Source: Nematostella vectensis (Eukaryota > Cnidaria > Anthozoa > Actiniaria > Edwardsiidae). From it: 64,000 nucleotides of DNA. Positions 15,500 to 32,299 of the stretch are shown here, one piece after another; the stretch's first letter is position 1, and each line of letters opens with the position of its first letter. The notes beneath the pieces were generated by a model. The model saw only the letters and a program-made list of their open reading frames with translations, ran no database searches and was not told the DNA's origin. The stretch is from assembly GCF_932526225.1 (NCBI RefSeq), contig NC_064040.1, forward strand, positions 17,550,994 to 17,614,993, in the 5' to 3' direction. The translations under genes were made by a program, and so were the position numbers.

Positions 15500-18400
15500 A
15501 TGCTACATTGTATGGTACTAACAGAGGCTTATGCTTCATTGTCTGGATACTGACAGGGGCTTATGTTTCATTGTCTGGATACTAACAGGGGCTTATGCTA
15601 CATTGTATGGTACTAACAGAGGCTTATGCTTCATTGTATGGATACTAACAGGGGCTTATGCTACATTGTATGGATACTAACAGAGGTTTATGCTACATTG
15701 TATGGATACTAACAGAGGTTTATGCTACATTGTATGGATACTAACAGAGGCTTATGCTATATTGTCTGGATACTAACAGGGGCTTATGCTCTATTGTATG
15801 GATACTAACAGAGGTTTATGCTACATTGTATGGATACTAACAGAGGCTTATGCTACATTGTCTGGATACTAACAGGGGCTTATGCTCTATTGTATGGATA
15901 CTAACAGGGGCTCATGCTCTATTGTATGGATACTAACAGAGGATTATGCTTCATTGTCTGGATACCAACAGAGGCTTATGCTACATTGTATGGTACTAAC
16001 AGAGGCTTATGCTTCATTGTCTGGATACTAACAGGGGCTTATGCTACATCGTCTGGATACTAACAGAGGCTTATGCTACATTGTATGGTACTAACAGAGG
16101 CTTATGCTTCATTGTCTGGATACTAACAGAGGCTTATGCTTCATTGTCGGGATACTAACAGGGGCTATGCTAAATTGTATGGATACAAACAGAGGCTTAT
16201 GCTCCATTGTCTGGATACTAACAGGGGCTTATGCTACATCGTCTGGATACTAACAGAGGCTTATGCTACATTGTATGGATACTAACAGAGGTTTATGCTA
16301 CATTGTATGGATACTAACAGAGGTTTATGCTACATTGTATGGATACTAACAGGGGCTTATGCTACATTGTATGGTACTAACAGAGGCTTATGCTTCATTG
16401 TCTGGATACTAACAGGGGCTTATGCTCCATTGTCTGGATACTAACAGGGGCTTATGCTACATTGTATGGTACTAACAGAGGCTTATGCTTCATTGTATGG
16501 ATACTAACAGGGGCTTATGCTTCATTGTCTGGATACTAACAGAGGCTTATGCTACATTGTATGGATACTAACAGGGGCTCATGCTCTATTGTATGGATAC
16601 AAACAGAGGCTTATGCTACATTGTATGGTACTAACAGAGGCTTATGCTACATTGTATGGATACTAACAGGGGCTTATGCTCCATTGTCTGGATACTAACA
16701 GGGGCTTATGCTACATTGTATGGTACTAACAGAGGCTTATGCTACATTGTATGGATACTAACAGAGGCTTATGCTCTATTGTATGGATACTAACAGGGGC
16801 TTATGCTTCATTGTCTGGATACTAACAGGGGCTTATGCTACACTGTCTGGATACTAACAGAGGCTTATGTTCCATTGTATGGATACTAACAGGGGCTTAT
16901 GCTCCATTGTCTGTATACTAACAGAGGTTTATGCTCCATTGTATGGATACTAACAGGGGCTTATGCTCCATTGTCTGGATACTAACAGAGGCTTATGCTC
17001 TATTGTCTGGATACTAACAGAGGTTTATGCTACATTGTATGGATACTAACAGAGGTTTATGCTACATTGTATGGATACTAACAGGGGCTTATGCTACATT
17101 GTATGGTACTAACAGAGGCTTATGCTATATTGTCTGGATACTAACAGGGGCTTATGCTCTATTGTATGGATACTAACAGAGGTTTATGCTACATTGTATA
17201 GATACTAACAGAGGTTTATGCTACATTGTATGGATACTAACATGGGTTTATGCTACATTGTATGGATACTAACAGAGGTTTATGCTACATTGTATAGATA
17301 CTAACAGAGGTTTATGCTACATTGTATGGATACTAACATGGGTTTATGCTACATTGTATGGATACTAACAGAGGCTTATGCTATATTGTCTGGATACTAA
17401 CAGGGGCTTATGCTCTATTGTATGGATACTAACAGAGGTTTATGCTACATTGTATGGATACTAACAGAGGCTTATGCTACATTGTCTGGATACTAACAGG
17501 GGCTTATGCTCTATTGTATGGATACTAACAGGGGCTCATGCTCTATTGTATGGATACTAACAGAGGCTTATGCTTCATTGTCTGGATACTAACAGAGGCT
17601 TATGCTACATTGTATGGTACTAACAGAGGCTTATGCTTCATTGTCTGGATACTAACAGAGGCTTATGCTTCATTGTCTGGATACTAACAGGGGCTATGCT
17701 AAATTGTATGGATACTAACAGAGGCTTATGCTCCATTGTCTGGATACTAACAGGGGCTTATGCTACATCGTCTGGATACTAACAGAGGCTTATGCTACAT
17801 TGTATGGATACTAACAGAGGTTTATGCTACATTGTATGGATACTAACAGAGGTTTATGCTACATTGTATGGATACTAACAGGGGCTTATGCTACATTGTA
17901 TGGTACTAACAGAGGCTTATGCTTCATTGTCTGGATACTAACAGGGGCTTATGCTCCATTGTCTGGATACTAACAGGGGCTTATGCTACATTGTATGGTA
18001 CTAACAAAGGCTTATGCTTCATTGTATGGATACTAACAGGGGCTTATGCTTCATTGTCTGGATACTAACAGAGGCTTATGCTACATTGTATGGATACTAA
18101 CAGAGGTTTATGCTACATTGTATGGATACTAACAGAGGTTTATGCTACATTGTATGGATACTAACAGAGGCTTATGCTATATTGTCTGGATACTAACAGG
18201 GGCTTATGCTCTATTGTATGGATACTAACAGAGGTTTATGCTACATTGTATGGATACTAACAGAGGCTTATGCTACATTGTCTGGATACTAACAGGGGCT
18301 TATGCTATTTTGTATGGATACTAACAGGGGCTTATGCTATTTTGTATGGATACTAACAGGGGCTCATGCTATATTGTATGGATACTAACAGGGGCTTATG

Positions 18401-20600
18401 CTACATCGTCTGGATACTAACAGAGGCTTATGCTACATTGTATGGTACTAACAGAGGCTTATGCTTCATTGTCTGGATACTAACAGAGGCTTATGCTTCA
18501 TTGTCTGGATACTAACAGGGGCTATGCTAAATTGTATGGATACTAACAGAGGCTTATGCTCCATTGTCTGGATACTAACAGGGGCTTATGCTACATCGTC
18601 TGGATACTAACAGAGGCTTATGCTACATTGTATGGATACTAACAGAGGTTTATGCTACATTGTATGGATACTAACAGAGGTTTATGCTACATTGTATGGA
18701 TACTAACAGGGGCTTATGCTACATTGTATGGTACTAACAGAGGCTTATGCTTTATTGTCTGGATACTAACAGGGGCTTATGCTCCATTGTCTGGATACTA
18801 ACAGGGGCTTATGTTCTATTGTATGGATACTAACAGGTGCTCATGCTCTATTGTATGGATACTAACAGAGGCTTATGCTTCATTGTCTGGATACTAACAG
18901 AGGCTTATGCTACATTGTATGGTACTAACAGAGGCTTATGCTTCATTGTCTGGATACTAACAGAGGCTTATGCTTCATTGTCTGGATACTAACAGGGGCT
19001 TATGCTACATCGTCTGGATACTAACAGAGGCTTATGCTACATTGTATGGATACTAACAGAGGTTTATGCTACATTGTATGGATACTAACAGAGGTTTATG
19101 CTACATTGTATGGATACTAACAGGGGCTTATGCTACATTGTATGGTACTAACAGAGGCTTATGCTTCATTGTCTGGATACTGACAGGGGCTTATGTTTCA
19201 TTGTCTGGATACTAACAGGGGCTTATGCTACATTGTATGGTACTAACAGAGGCTTATGCTTCATTGTATGGATACTAACAGGGGCTTATGTTTCATTGTC
19301 TGGTTACTAACAGAGGCTTATGCTACATTGTATGGATACTAACAGAGGTTTATGCTACATTGTATGGATACTAACAGAGGTTTATGCTACATTGTATGGA
19401 TACTAACAGAGGCTTATGCTATATTGTCTGGATACTAACAGGGGCTTATGCTCTATTGTATGGATACTAACAGAGGTTTATGCTACATTGTATGGATACT
19501 AACAGAGGCTTATGCTACATTGTCTGGATACTAACAGGGGCTTATGCTCTATTGTATGGATACTAACAGGGGCTCATGCTCTATTGTATGGATACTAACA
19601 GAGGATTATGCTTCATTGTCTGGATACCAACAGAGGCTTATGCTACATTGTATGGTACTAACAGAGGCTTATGCTTCATTGTCTGGATACTAACAGGGGC
19701 TTATGCTACATCGTCTGGATACTAACAGAGGCTTATGCTACATTGTATGGTACTAACAGAGGCTTATGCTTCATTGTCTGGATACTAACAGAGGCTTATG
19801 CTTCATTGTCTGGATACTAACAGGGGCTATGCTAAATTGTATGGATACAAACAGAGGCTTATGCTCCATTGTCTGGATACTAACAGGGGCTTATGCTACA
19901 TCGTCTGGATACTAACAGAGGCTTATGCTACATTGTATGGATACTAACAGAGGTTTATGCTACATTGTATGGATACTAACAGAGGTTTATGCTACATTGT
20001 ATGGATACTAACAGGGGCTTATGCTACATTGTATGGTACTAACAGAGGCTTATGCTTCATTGTCTGGATACTAACAGGGGCTTATGCTCCATTGTCTGGA
20101 TACTAACAGGGGCTTATGCTACATTGTATGGTACTAACAGAGGCTTATGCTTCATTGTATGGATACTAACAGGGGCTTATGCTTCATTGTCTGGATACTA
20201 ACAGAGGCTTATGCTACATTGTATGGATACTAACAGGGGCTCATGCTCTATTGTATGGATACAAACAGAGGCTTATGCTACATTGTATGGTACTAACAGA
20301 GGCTTATGCTACATTGTATGGATACTAACAGGGGCTTATGCTCCATTGTCTGGATACTAACAGGGGCTTATGCTACATTGTATGGTACTAACAGAGGCTT
20401 ATGCTACATTGTATGGATACTAACAGAGGCTTATGCTCTATTGTATGGATACTAACAGGGGCTTATGCTTCATTGTCTGGATACTAACAGGGGCTTATGC
20501 TACACTGTCTGGATACTAACAGAGGCTTATGTTCCATTGTATGGATACTAACAGGGGCTTATGCTCCATTGTCTGGATACTAACAGGGGCTTATGCTCCA
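15500..20600. repeat. About 3.63-kb higher-order duplication within the satellite
   Basis: The variant ATACTGACAGG is found at 15551 and 19181 (offset 3,630). GATACCAACAG is found at 15961 and 19623 (offset 3,662, one 32-bp unit more). Units with GGATACAAACAGAGG follow in both copies. This shows another multi-unit duplication next to the 6.5-kb one. Ends are approximate. Confidence 0.75.
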
Positions 20601-23600
20601 TTGTCTGTATACTAACAGAGGTTTATGCTCCATTGTATGGATACTAACAGGGGCTTATGCTCCATTGTCTGGATACTAACAGGGGCTTATGCTACATCGT
20701 CTGGATACTAACAGAGGCTTATGCTACATTGTATGGATACTAACAGAGGTTTATGCTACATTGTATGGATACTAACAGAGGTTTATGCTACATTGTATGG
20801 ATACTAACAGGGGCTTATGCTACATTGTATGGTACTAACAGAGGTTTATGCTCTATTGTATGGATACTAACATGGGCTTATGCTCTATTGTATGGATACT
20901 AACAGGGGCTTATGCTACATTGTATGGTACTAACAGAGGCTTATGCTTCATTGTATGGATACTAACAGGGGCTTATGCTTCATTGTCTGGATACTAACAG
21001 AGGCTTATGCTACATTGTATGGATACTAACAGAGGCTTATGCTTCATTGTCTGGATACTAACAGAGGCTTATGCTACATTGTATGGTACTAACAGAGGCT
21101 TATGCTACATTGTATGGATACTAACAGGGGCTTATGCTTCATTGTCTGGATACTAACAGGGGCTTATGCTACACTGTCTGGATACTAACAGAGGCTTATG
21201 TTCCATTGTATGGATACTAACAGGGGCTTATGCTCCATTGTCTGGATACTAACAGGGGCTTATGCTCCATTGTCTGTATACTAACAGAGGTTTATGCTCC
21301 ATTGTATGGATACTAACAGGGGCTTATGCTCTATTGTCTGGATACTAACAGGGGCTTATGCTCCATTGTCTGTATACTAACAGAGGTTTATGCTCCATTG
21401 TATGGATACTAACAGGGGCTCATGCTCCATTGTCTGGATACTAACAGGGGCTTATGCTATATTGTCTGGATACTAACAGAGGCTTATGCTATATTGTATG
21501 GATACTAACAGGGGCTTATGCTACATTGTATGAATACTAACAGGGGCTTATGCTACATTGTATGGATACTAACAGGGGCTTATGCTACATTGTATGGATA
21601 CTAACAGAGGCTTATGCTCTATTGTATGGATACTAACAGAGGCTTATGCTCCATTGTCTGGATACTAACAGGGGCTCATGCTCCATTGCCTGGATACTAA
21701 CAGGGGCTTATGCTATATTGTCTGGATACTAACAGAGGCTTATGCTATATTGTATGGATACTAACAAGGGGCTTATGCTTCATTGTCTGGATACTAACAG
21801 GGGCTTATGCTACATCGTCTGGATACTAACAGGGGCTCATGCTACATTGTCTGGATACTAACAGAGGCTTATGCTCCATTGTCTGGATACTAACAGAGGC
21901 TTATGCTACACTGTCTGGATACTAACAGAGGCTCATGCTACATTGTATGGATACTAACAGAGGCTCATGCACTATTGTCTGGATACTAACAGGGGCTTAT
22001 GCTCCATTGTCTGGATACTAACAGAGGCTTATGCTCTATTGTATGGATACTAACAGAGGCTTATGCTACACTGTCTGGATACTAACAGAGGCTCATGCTA
22101 CATTGTATGGATACTAACAGAGGCTCATGCTCTATTGTATGGATACTAACAGGGGCTTATGCTTCATTGTCTGGATACTAACAGAGGCTTATGCTACATT
22201 GTATGGATACTAACAGAGGCTTATGCTTCATTGTCTGGATACTAACAGAGGCTTATGCTTCATTGTCTGGATACTAACAGAGGCTTATGCTACACTGTCT
22301 GGATACTAACAGAGGCTCATGCTACATTGTATGGATACTAACAGAGGCTCATGCACTATTGTCTGGATACTAACAGGGGCTTATGCTCCATTGTCTGGAT
22401 ACTAACAGGGGCTTATGCTCCATTGTCTGGATACTAACAGGGGCTTATGCTACATCGTCTGGATACTAACAGAGGCTTATGCTACATTGTATGGATACTA
22501 ACAGAGGTTTATGCTACATTGTATGGATACTAACAGAGGTTTATGCTCCATTGTCTGGATACTAACAGAGGCTTATGCTCCATTGTCTGGATACTAACAG
22601 AGGCTTATGCTACACTGTCTGGATACTAACAGAGGCTTATGTTCCATTGTATGGATACTAACAGGGGCTTATGCTCCATTGTCTGGATACTAACAGGGGC
22701 TTATGCTCCATTGTCTGTATACTAACAGAGGTTTATGCTCCATTGTATGGATACTAACAGGGGCTTATGCTCCATTGTCTGGATACTAACAGGGGCTTAT
22801 GCTACATCGTCTGGATACTAACAGAGGCTTATGCTACATTGTATGGATACTAACAGAGGTTTATGCTACATTGTATGGATACTAACAGAGGTTTATGCTA
22901 CATTGTATGGATACTAACAGGGGCTTATGCTACATTGTATGGTACTAACAGAGGTTTATGCTCTATTGTATGGATACTAACATGGGCTTATGCTCTATTG
23001 TATGGATACTAACAGGGGCTTATGCTACATTGTATGGTACTAACAAAGGCTTATGCTTCATTGTATGGATACTAACAGGGGCTTATGCTTCATTGTCTGG
23101 ATACTAACAGAGGCTTATGCTACATTGTATGGATACTAACAGAGGCTTATGCTTCATTGTCTGGATACTAACAGAGGCTTATGCTACATTGTATGGATAC
23201 TAACAGAGGCTTATGCTACATTGTATGGATACTAACAGGGGCTTATGCTACATTGTCTGGATACTAACAGAGGCTTATGCTACATTGTATGGATACTAAC
23301 AGGGGCTTATGCTTCATTGTCTGGATACTAACAGGGGCTTATGCTACACTGTCTGGATTCTAACAGAGGCTTATGTTCCATTGTATGTATACTAACAGGG
23401 GCTTATGCTCCATTGTCTGGATACTAACAGGGGCTTATGCTCCATTGTCTGTATACTAACAGAGGTTTATGCTCCATTGTATGGATATTAACAGGGGCTT
23501 ATGCTCTATTGTCTGGATACTAACAGGGGCTTATGCTCCATTGTCTGTATACTAACAGAGGTTTATGCTCCATTGTATGGATACTAACAGGGGCTCATGC

Positions 23601-26600
23601 TCCATTGTCTGGATACTAACAGGGGCTTATGCTATATTGTCTGGATACTAACAGAGGCTTATGCTATATTGTATGGATACTAACAGGGGCTTATGCTACA
23701 TTGTATGGATACTAACAGGGGCTTATGCTACATTGTATGGATACTAACAGGGGCTTATGCTCTATTGTATGGATACTAACAGAGGCTTATGCTCTATTGT
23801 ATGGATACTAACAGAGGCTTATGCTCCATTGTCTGGATACTAACAGAGGCTTATGCTACATTGTATGGATACTAACAGGGGCTCATGCTCCATTGTCTGG
23901 ATACTAACAGGGGCTTATGCTATATTGTTTGGATACTAACAGAGGCTTATGCTACATCGTCTGGATACTAACAGGGGCTCATGCTACATTGTCTGGATAC
24001 TAACAGAGGCTTATGCTCCATTGTCTGGATACTAACAGAGGCTTATGGTACACTGTCTGGATACTAACAGAGGCTCATGCTACATTGTATGGATACTAAC
24101 AGAGGCTCATGCACTATTGTCTGTATACTAACAGGGGCTTATGCTCCATTGTCTGGATACTAACAAAGGCTTATGCTCTATTGTATGGATACTAACAGAG
24201 GCTTATGCTACACTGTCTGGATACTAACAGAGGCTCATGCTACATTGTATGGATACTAACAGAGGCTCATGCTCTATTGTATGGATACTAACAGGGGCTT
24301 ATGCTCCATTGTCTGGATACTAACAGAGGCTTATGCTACATTGTATGAATACTAACAGGGGCTTATGCTACATCGTCTGGATACTAACAGGGGCTTATGC
24401 TACATTGTCTGGATACTAACAGGGGCTTATGCTCTATTGTATGGATACTAACAGAGGTTTATGCTACATTGTATGGATACTAACAGAGGTTTATGCTCCA
24501 TTGTCTGGATACTAACAGAGGCTTATGCTCCATTGTCTGGATACTAACAAAGGCTTATGTTCCATTGTCTGGATACTAACAGGGGCTTATGCTCTATTGT
24601 ATGGATACTAACAGAGGCTCATGCTACATTGTATGGATACTAACAGAGGCTCATGCTCTATTGTATGGATACTAACAGGGGCTTATGCTCCATTGTCTGG
24701 ATACTAACAGAGGCTTATGCTACATTGTATGGATACTAACAAGGGCTTATGCTACATTGTCTGGATACTAACAGGGGCTTATGCTCCGTTGTCTGGATAC
24801 TAACAGGGGCTTATGCTCTATTGTATGGATACTAACAGAGGTTTATGCTACATTGTATTAATACTAACAGAGGTTTATGCTCCATTGTCTGGATACTAAC
24901 AGAGGCTTATGCTCCATTGTCTGGATACTAACAAAGGCTTATGTTCCATTGTCTGGATACTAACAGGGGCTTATGCTCTATTGTATGGATACTAACAGAG
25001 GCTTATGCTACATCGTCTGGATACTAACAGAGTCTCATGCTCTATTGTCTGGATACTAGCAGGGGCTCATGCACTATTGTCTGGATACTAAGAGAGGCTC
25101 ATGCTACATTGTCTGGATACTAGCAGGGGCTCATGCACTATTGTCTGGATACTAAGAGAGGCTCATGCTACATTGTCTGGATACTAACAGGGGCTCATGC
25201 TCTATTGTCTATATACTAACAGAGGCTTATGCTACATTGTATGGATACTAACAGAGGTTTATGCTCCACTGTCTGGATACTAACAGGGGCTTATGCTCCA
25301 TTGTCTGGATACTAACAGAGGTTTATGCTCTATTGTATGGATACTAACAGGGGCTTATGCTCCATTGTCTGGATACTAACAGAGGCTTATGCTCCATTGT
25401 ATGGATACTAACAGAGGCTTATGCCCTATTGTATGGATACTAACAGGGGCTTATGCTCCATTGTCTGGATACTAACAGAGGCTTATGCTCCATTGTATGG
25501 ATACTAACAGAGGCTTATGCTCTATTGTATGGATACTAACAGGGGCTTATGCTACATCGTCTGGATACTAACAGAGGCTTATGCTATAATGTCTGGATAC
25601 TAACAGGGGCTTATGCTACATTGTCTGGATACTAACAGAGGCTTATGCTAAATTGTATGGATACTAACAGAGGCTTATGCTACATTGTATGGATACTAAC
25701 AGAGGCTTATGCTACATTGTATGGATACTAACAGAGGTTTATGCTACATTGTATGGATACTAACAGGGGCTTATGCTCCGTTGTCTGGATACTAACAGAG
25801 GCTTATGCTACATTGTATGGTACTAACAGAGGCTTATGCTACATTGTATGGATACTAACAGAGGCTTATGCTCTATTGTATGGATACTAACAGGGGCTTA
25901 TGCTTCATTGTCTGGATACTAACAGGGGCTTATGCTACACTGTCTGGATACTAACAGAGGCTTATGTTCCATTGTATGGATACTAACAGGGGCTTATGCT
26001 CCATTGTCTGGATACTAACAGGGGCTTATGCTCCATTGTCTGTATACTAACAGAGGTTTATGCTCCATTGTATGGATACTAACAGGGGCTTATGCTCCAT
26101 TGTCTGGATACTAACAGGGGCTTATGCTAGATCGTCTGGATACTAACAGAGGCTTATGCTACATTGTATGGATACTAACAGAGGTTTATGCTACATTGTA
26201 TGGATACTAACAGAGGTTTATGCTACATTGTATGGATACTAACAGGGGCTTATGCTACATTGTATGGTACTAACAGAGGTTTATGCTCTATTGTATGGAT
26301 ACTAACATGGGCTTATGCTCTATTGTATGGATACTAACAGGGGCTTATGCTACATTCTATGGTACTAACAGAGGCTTATGCTTCATTGTATGGATACTAA
26401 CAGGGGCTTATGCTTCATTGTCTGGATACTAACAGAGGCTTATGCTACATTGTATGGATACTAACAGAGGCTTATGCTTCATTGTCTGGATACTAACAGA
26501 GGCTTATGCTACATTGTATGGTACTAACAGAGGCTTATGCTACATTGTATGGATACTAACAGGGGCTTATGCTTCATTGTCTGGATACTAACAGGGGCTT

Positions 26601-29600
26601 ATGCTACACTGTCTGGATACTAACAGAGGCTTATGTTCCATTGTATGGATACTAACAGGGGCTTATGCTCCATTTTCTGGATACTAACAGGGGCTTATGC
26701 TCCATTGTCTGTATACTAACAGAGGTTTATGCTCCATTGTATGGATACTAACAGGGGCTTATGTTCTATTGTCTGGATACTAACAGGGGCTTATGCTCCA
26801 TTGTCTGTATACTAACAGAGGTTAATGCTCCATTGTATGGATACTAACAGGGGCTCATGCTCCATTGTCTGGATACTAACAGGGGCTTATGCTATATTGT
26901 CTGGATACTAACAGAGGCTTATGCTCCATTGTATGGTACTAACAGAGGCTTATGCTCTATTGTATGGATACTAACAGGGGCTTATGCTCCATTGTCTGGA
27001 TACTAACAGAGGCTTATGCTCCATTGTATGGATACTAACAGAGGCTTATGCTCTATTGTATGGATACTAACAGGGGCTTATGCTACATCGTCTGGATACT
27101 AACAGAGGCTTATGCTATAATGTCTGGATACTAACAGGGGCTTATGCTACATTGTCTGGATACTAACAGAGGCTTATGCTAAATTGTATGGATACTAACA
27201 TAGGCTTATGCTACATTGTATGGATACTAACAGAGGCTTATGCTACATTGTATGGATACTAACAGAGGTTTATGCTACATTGTATGGATACTAACAGGGG
27301 CTTATGCTTCATTGTCTGGATACTAACAGAGGCTTATGCTACATTGTATGGATACTAACAGAGGCTTATGCTTCATTGTCTGGATACTAACAGAGGCTTA
27401 TGCTACATTGTATGGTACTAACAGAGGCTTATGCTACATTGTATGGATACTAACAGAGGCTTATGCTCTATTGTATGGATACTAACAGGGGCTTATGCTT
27501 CATTGTCTGGATACTAACAGGGGCTTATGCTACACTGTCTGGATACTAACAGAGGCTTATGTTCCATTGTATGGATACTAACAGGGGCTTATGCTCCATT
27601 GTCTGTATACTAACAGAGGTTTATGCTCCATTGTATGGATACTAACAGGGGCTTATGCTCCATTGTCTGGATACTAACAGGGGCTTATGCTACATCGTCT
27701 GGATACTAATAGAGGCTTATGCTACATTGTATGGATACTAACAGAGGTTTATGCTACATTGTATGGATACTAAAAGAGGTTTATGCTACATTGTATGGAT
27801 ACTAACAGGGGCTTATGCTCCATTGTCTGGATACTAACAGGGGCTTATGCTACATCGTCTGGATACTAATAGAGGCTTATGCTACATTGTATGGATACTA
27901 ACAGATGTTTATTCTACATTGTATGGATACTAACAGAGGCTTATGCTTTATTGTCTGGATACTAACAGAGGCTTATGCTACATTGTATGGTACTAACAGA
28001 GGCTTATGCTACATTGTATGGATACTAACAGGGGCTTATGCTTCATTGTCTGGATACTAACAGGGGCTTATGCTACACTGTCTGGATACTAACAGAGGCT
28101 TATGTTCCATTGTATGGATACTAACAGGAGCTTATGCTCCATTGTCTGGATACTAACAGGGGCTTATGCTCCATTGTCTGTATACTAACAGAGGTTTATG
28201 CTCCATTGTATGGATACTAACAGGGGCTTATGCTCTATTGTCTGGATACTAACAGGGGCTTATGCTCCATTGTCTGTATACTAACAGAGGTTTATGCTCC
28301 ATTGTATGGATACTAACAGGGGCTCATGCTCCATTGTCTGGATACTAACAGGGGCTTATGCTATATTGTCTGGATACTAACAGAGGCTTATGCTATATTG
28401 TATGGATACTAACAGGGGCTTATGCTACATTGTATGGATACTAACAGGGGCTTATGCTACATTGTATGGATACTAACAGGGGCTTATGCTCTATTGTATG
28501 GATACTAACAGAGGCTTATGCTCTATTGTATGGATACTAACAGAGGCTTATGCTCCATTGTCTGGATACTAACAGAGGCTTATGCTACATTGTATGGATA
28601 CTAACAGGGGCTCATGCTCCATTGTCTGGATACTAACAGGGGCTTATGCTATATTGTTTGGATACTAACAGAGGCTTATGCTATATTGTATGGATACTAA
28701 CAGGGGCTTATGCTTCATTGTCTGGATACTAACAGGGGCTTATGCTACATCGTCTGGATACTAACAGGGGCTCATGCTACATTGTCTGGATACTAACAGA
28801 GGCTTATGCTCCATTGTCTGGATACTAACAGAGGCTTATGCTACACTGTCTGGATACTAACAGAGGCTCATGCTACATTGTATGGATACTAACAGAGGCT
28901 CATGCACTATTGTCTGGATACTAACAGGGGCTTATGCTCCATTGTCTGGATACTAACAGAGGCTTATGCTCTATTGTATGGATACTAACAGAGGCTTATG
29001 CTACACTGTCTGGATACTAACAGAGGCTCATGCTACATTGTATGGATACTAACAGAGGCTCATGCTCTATTGTATGGATACTAACAGGGGCTTATGCTCC
29101 ATTGTCTGGATACTAACAGAGGCTTATGCTACATTGTATGGATACTAACAAGGGCTTATGCTACATCGTCTGGATACTAACAGGGGCTTATGTTCCATTG
29201 TCTGGATACTAACAGGGGCTTATGCTCTATTGTATGGATACTAACAGAGGCTCATGCTACATTGTATGGATACTAACAGAGGCTCATGCTCTATTGTATG
29301 GATACTAACAGGGGCTTATGCTCCATTGTCTGGATACTAACAGAGGCTTATGCTACATTGTATGGATACTAACAAGTTCTTATGCTACATTGTCTGGATA
29401 CTAACAGGGGCTTATGCTCCGTTGTCTGGATACTAACAGGGGCTTATGCTCTATTGTATGGATACTAACAGAGGTTTATGCTACATTGTATGGATACTAA
29501 CAGAGGTTTATGCTCCATTGTCTGGATACTAACAGAGGCTTATGCTCCATTGTCTGGATACTAACAAAGGCTTATGTTCCATTGTCTGGATACTAACAGG

Positions 29601-32299
29601 GTCTTATGCTCTATTGTATGGATACTAACAGAGGCTTATGCTACATCGTCTGGATACTAACAGAGTCTCATGCTCTATTGTCTGGATACTAGCAGGGGCT
29701 CATGCACTATTGTCTGGATACTAAGAGAGGCTCATGCTACATTGTCTGGATACTAACAGGGGCTCATGCTCTATTGTCTATATACTAACAGAGGCTTATG
29801 CTACATTGTATGGATACTAACAGAGGTTTATGCTCCACTGTCTGGATACTAACAGGGGCTTATGCTCCATTGTCTGGATACTAACAGAGGTTTATGCTCT
29901 ATTGTATGGATACTAACAGGGGCTTATGCTCCATTGTCTGGATACTAACAGAGGCTTATGCTCCATTGTATGGATACTAACAGAGGCTTATGCTCTATTG
30001 TATGGATACTAACAGGGGCTTATGCTCCATTGTCTGGATACTAACAGAGGCTTATGCTCCATTGTATGGATACTAACAGAGGCTTATGCTCTATTGTATG
30101 GATACTAACAGGGGCTTATGCTACATCGTCTGGATACTAACAGAGGCTTATGCTATAATGTCTGGATACTAACAGGGGCTTATGCTACATTGTCTGGATA
30201 CTAACAGAGGCTTATGCTAAATTGTATGGATACTAACAGAGGCTTATGCTACATTGTATGGATACTAACAGAGGCTTATGCTACATTGTATGGATACTAA
30301 CAGAGTCTTATGCTACACTGTCTGGATACTAACAGAGGCTCATGCTACATTGTCTGGATACTAACAGGGGCTTATGCTCCATTGTCTGGATACTAACAGA
30401 GGCTTATGCTCTATTGTATGGATACTAACAGGGGCTTATGCTCCATTGTCTGGATACTAACAGAGGCTCATGCACTATTGTCTGGAAAATAACAGGGGCT
30501 TATGCTCCATTGTCTGGATACTAACAGGGGCTTATGCTCCATTGTCTGGATACTAACAGAGGCTTAAGCTCTATTGTATGGATACTAACAGAGGCTTATG
30601 CTACACTGTCTGGATACTAACAGAGGCTCATGCTACATTGTATGGATACTAACAGAGGCTCATGCTCTATTGTATGGATACTAACAGGGGCTTATGCTCC
30701 ATTGTCTGGATACTAACAGAGGCTTATGCTACATTGTATGGATACTAACAAGGGCTTATGCTACATCGTCTGGATACTAACAGGGGCTTATGCTACATTG
30801 TCTGTATACTAACAGAGGCTTATGCTCCGTTGTCTGGATACTAACAGGGGCTTATGCTCTATTGTATGGATACTAACAGAGGTTTATGCTACATTGTCTG
30901 GATACTAACAGAGGCTTATGCTCCATTGTCTGGATACTAACAAAGGCTTATGTTCCATTGTCTGGATACTAGCAGGGGCTCATGCACTATTGTCTGGATA
31001 CTAAGAGAGGCTCATGCTACATTGTCTAGATACTAACAGGGGCTCATGCTCTATTGTCTATATACTAACAGAGGCTTATGCTACATTGTATGGATACTAA
31101 CAGAGGTTTATGCTCCACTGTCTGGATACTAACAGGGGCTTATGCTCCATTGTCTGGATACTAACAGAGGTTTATGCTCTATTGTATGGATACTAACAGG
31201 GGCTTATGCTCCATTGTCTGGATACTAACAGAGGCTTATGCTCCATTGTATGGATACTAACAGAGGCTTATGCTCTATTGTATGGATACTAACAGGGGCT
31301 TATGCTCCATTGTCTGGATACTAACAGAGGCTTATGCTCCATTGTATGGGTACTAACAGAGGCTTATGCTCTATTGTATGGATACTAACAGGGGCTTATG
31401 CTACATCGTCTGGATACTAACAGAGGCTTATGCTATAATGTCTGGATACTAACAGGGGCTTATGCTACATTGTCTGGATACTAACAGAGGCTTATGCTAA
31501 ATTGTATGGATACTAACAGAGGCTTATGCTACATTGTATGGATACTAACAGAGGCTTATGCTACATTGTATGGATACTAACAGAGTCTTATGCTACATTG
31601 TCTGGATACTAACAGGGGCTTATGCTCCATTTTCTGGATACTAACAGGGGCTTATGCTCCATTGTCTTGATACTAACAGAGGCTCATGATCTATTGCATG
31701 GATACTAACAGAGGCTTATGCTACATTGTCTGGATACTAACAGGGGCTCATGCTCTATTGTATGGATACTAACAAGGGCTTATGCTACATCGTCTGGATA
31801 CTAACAGGGGCTTATGCTACATTGTCTGGATACTAACAGGGGCTCATGCTCTATTGTATGGATACTAACAGGGGCTTATGCTATATTTTCTGGATACTAA
31901 CAGGGACTTATGCTCCATTGTCTGGATACTAACAGGGGCTCATGCTCCATTGTCTGGATACTAACAGGGGCTCATGCTCTATTGTATGGATACTAACAAG
32001 GGCTTATGCTACATCGTCTGGATACTAACAGGGGCTTATGCTACATTGTCTGGATACTAACAGAGGCTTATGCTCCGTTGTCTGGATACTAACAGGGGCT
32101 TATGCTCTATTGTATGGATACTAACAGAGGTTTATGCTACATTGTATGGATACTAACAGAGGTTTATGCTCCATTGTCTGGATACTAACAGAGGCTTATG
32201 CTCCATTGTCTGGATACTAACAAAGGCTTATGTTCCATTGTCTGGATACTAACAGGGGCTTATGCTCTATTGTATGGATACTAACAGAGGCTTATGCTA

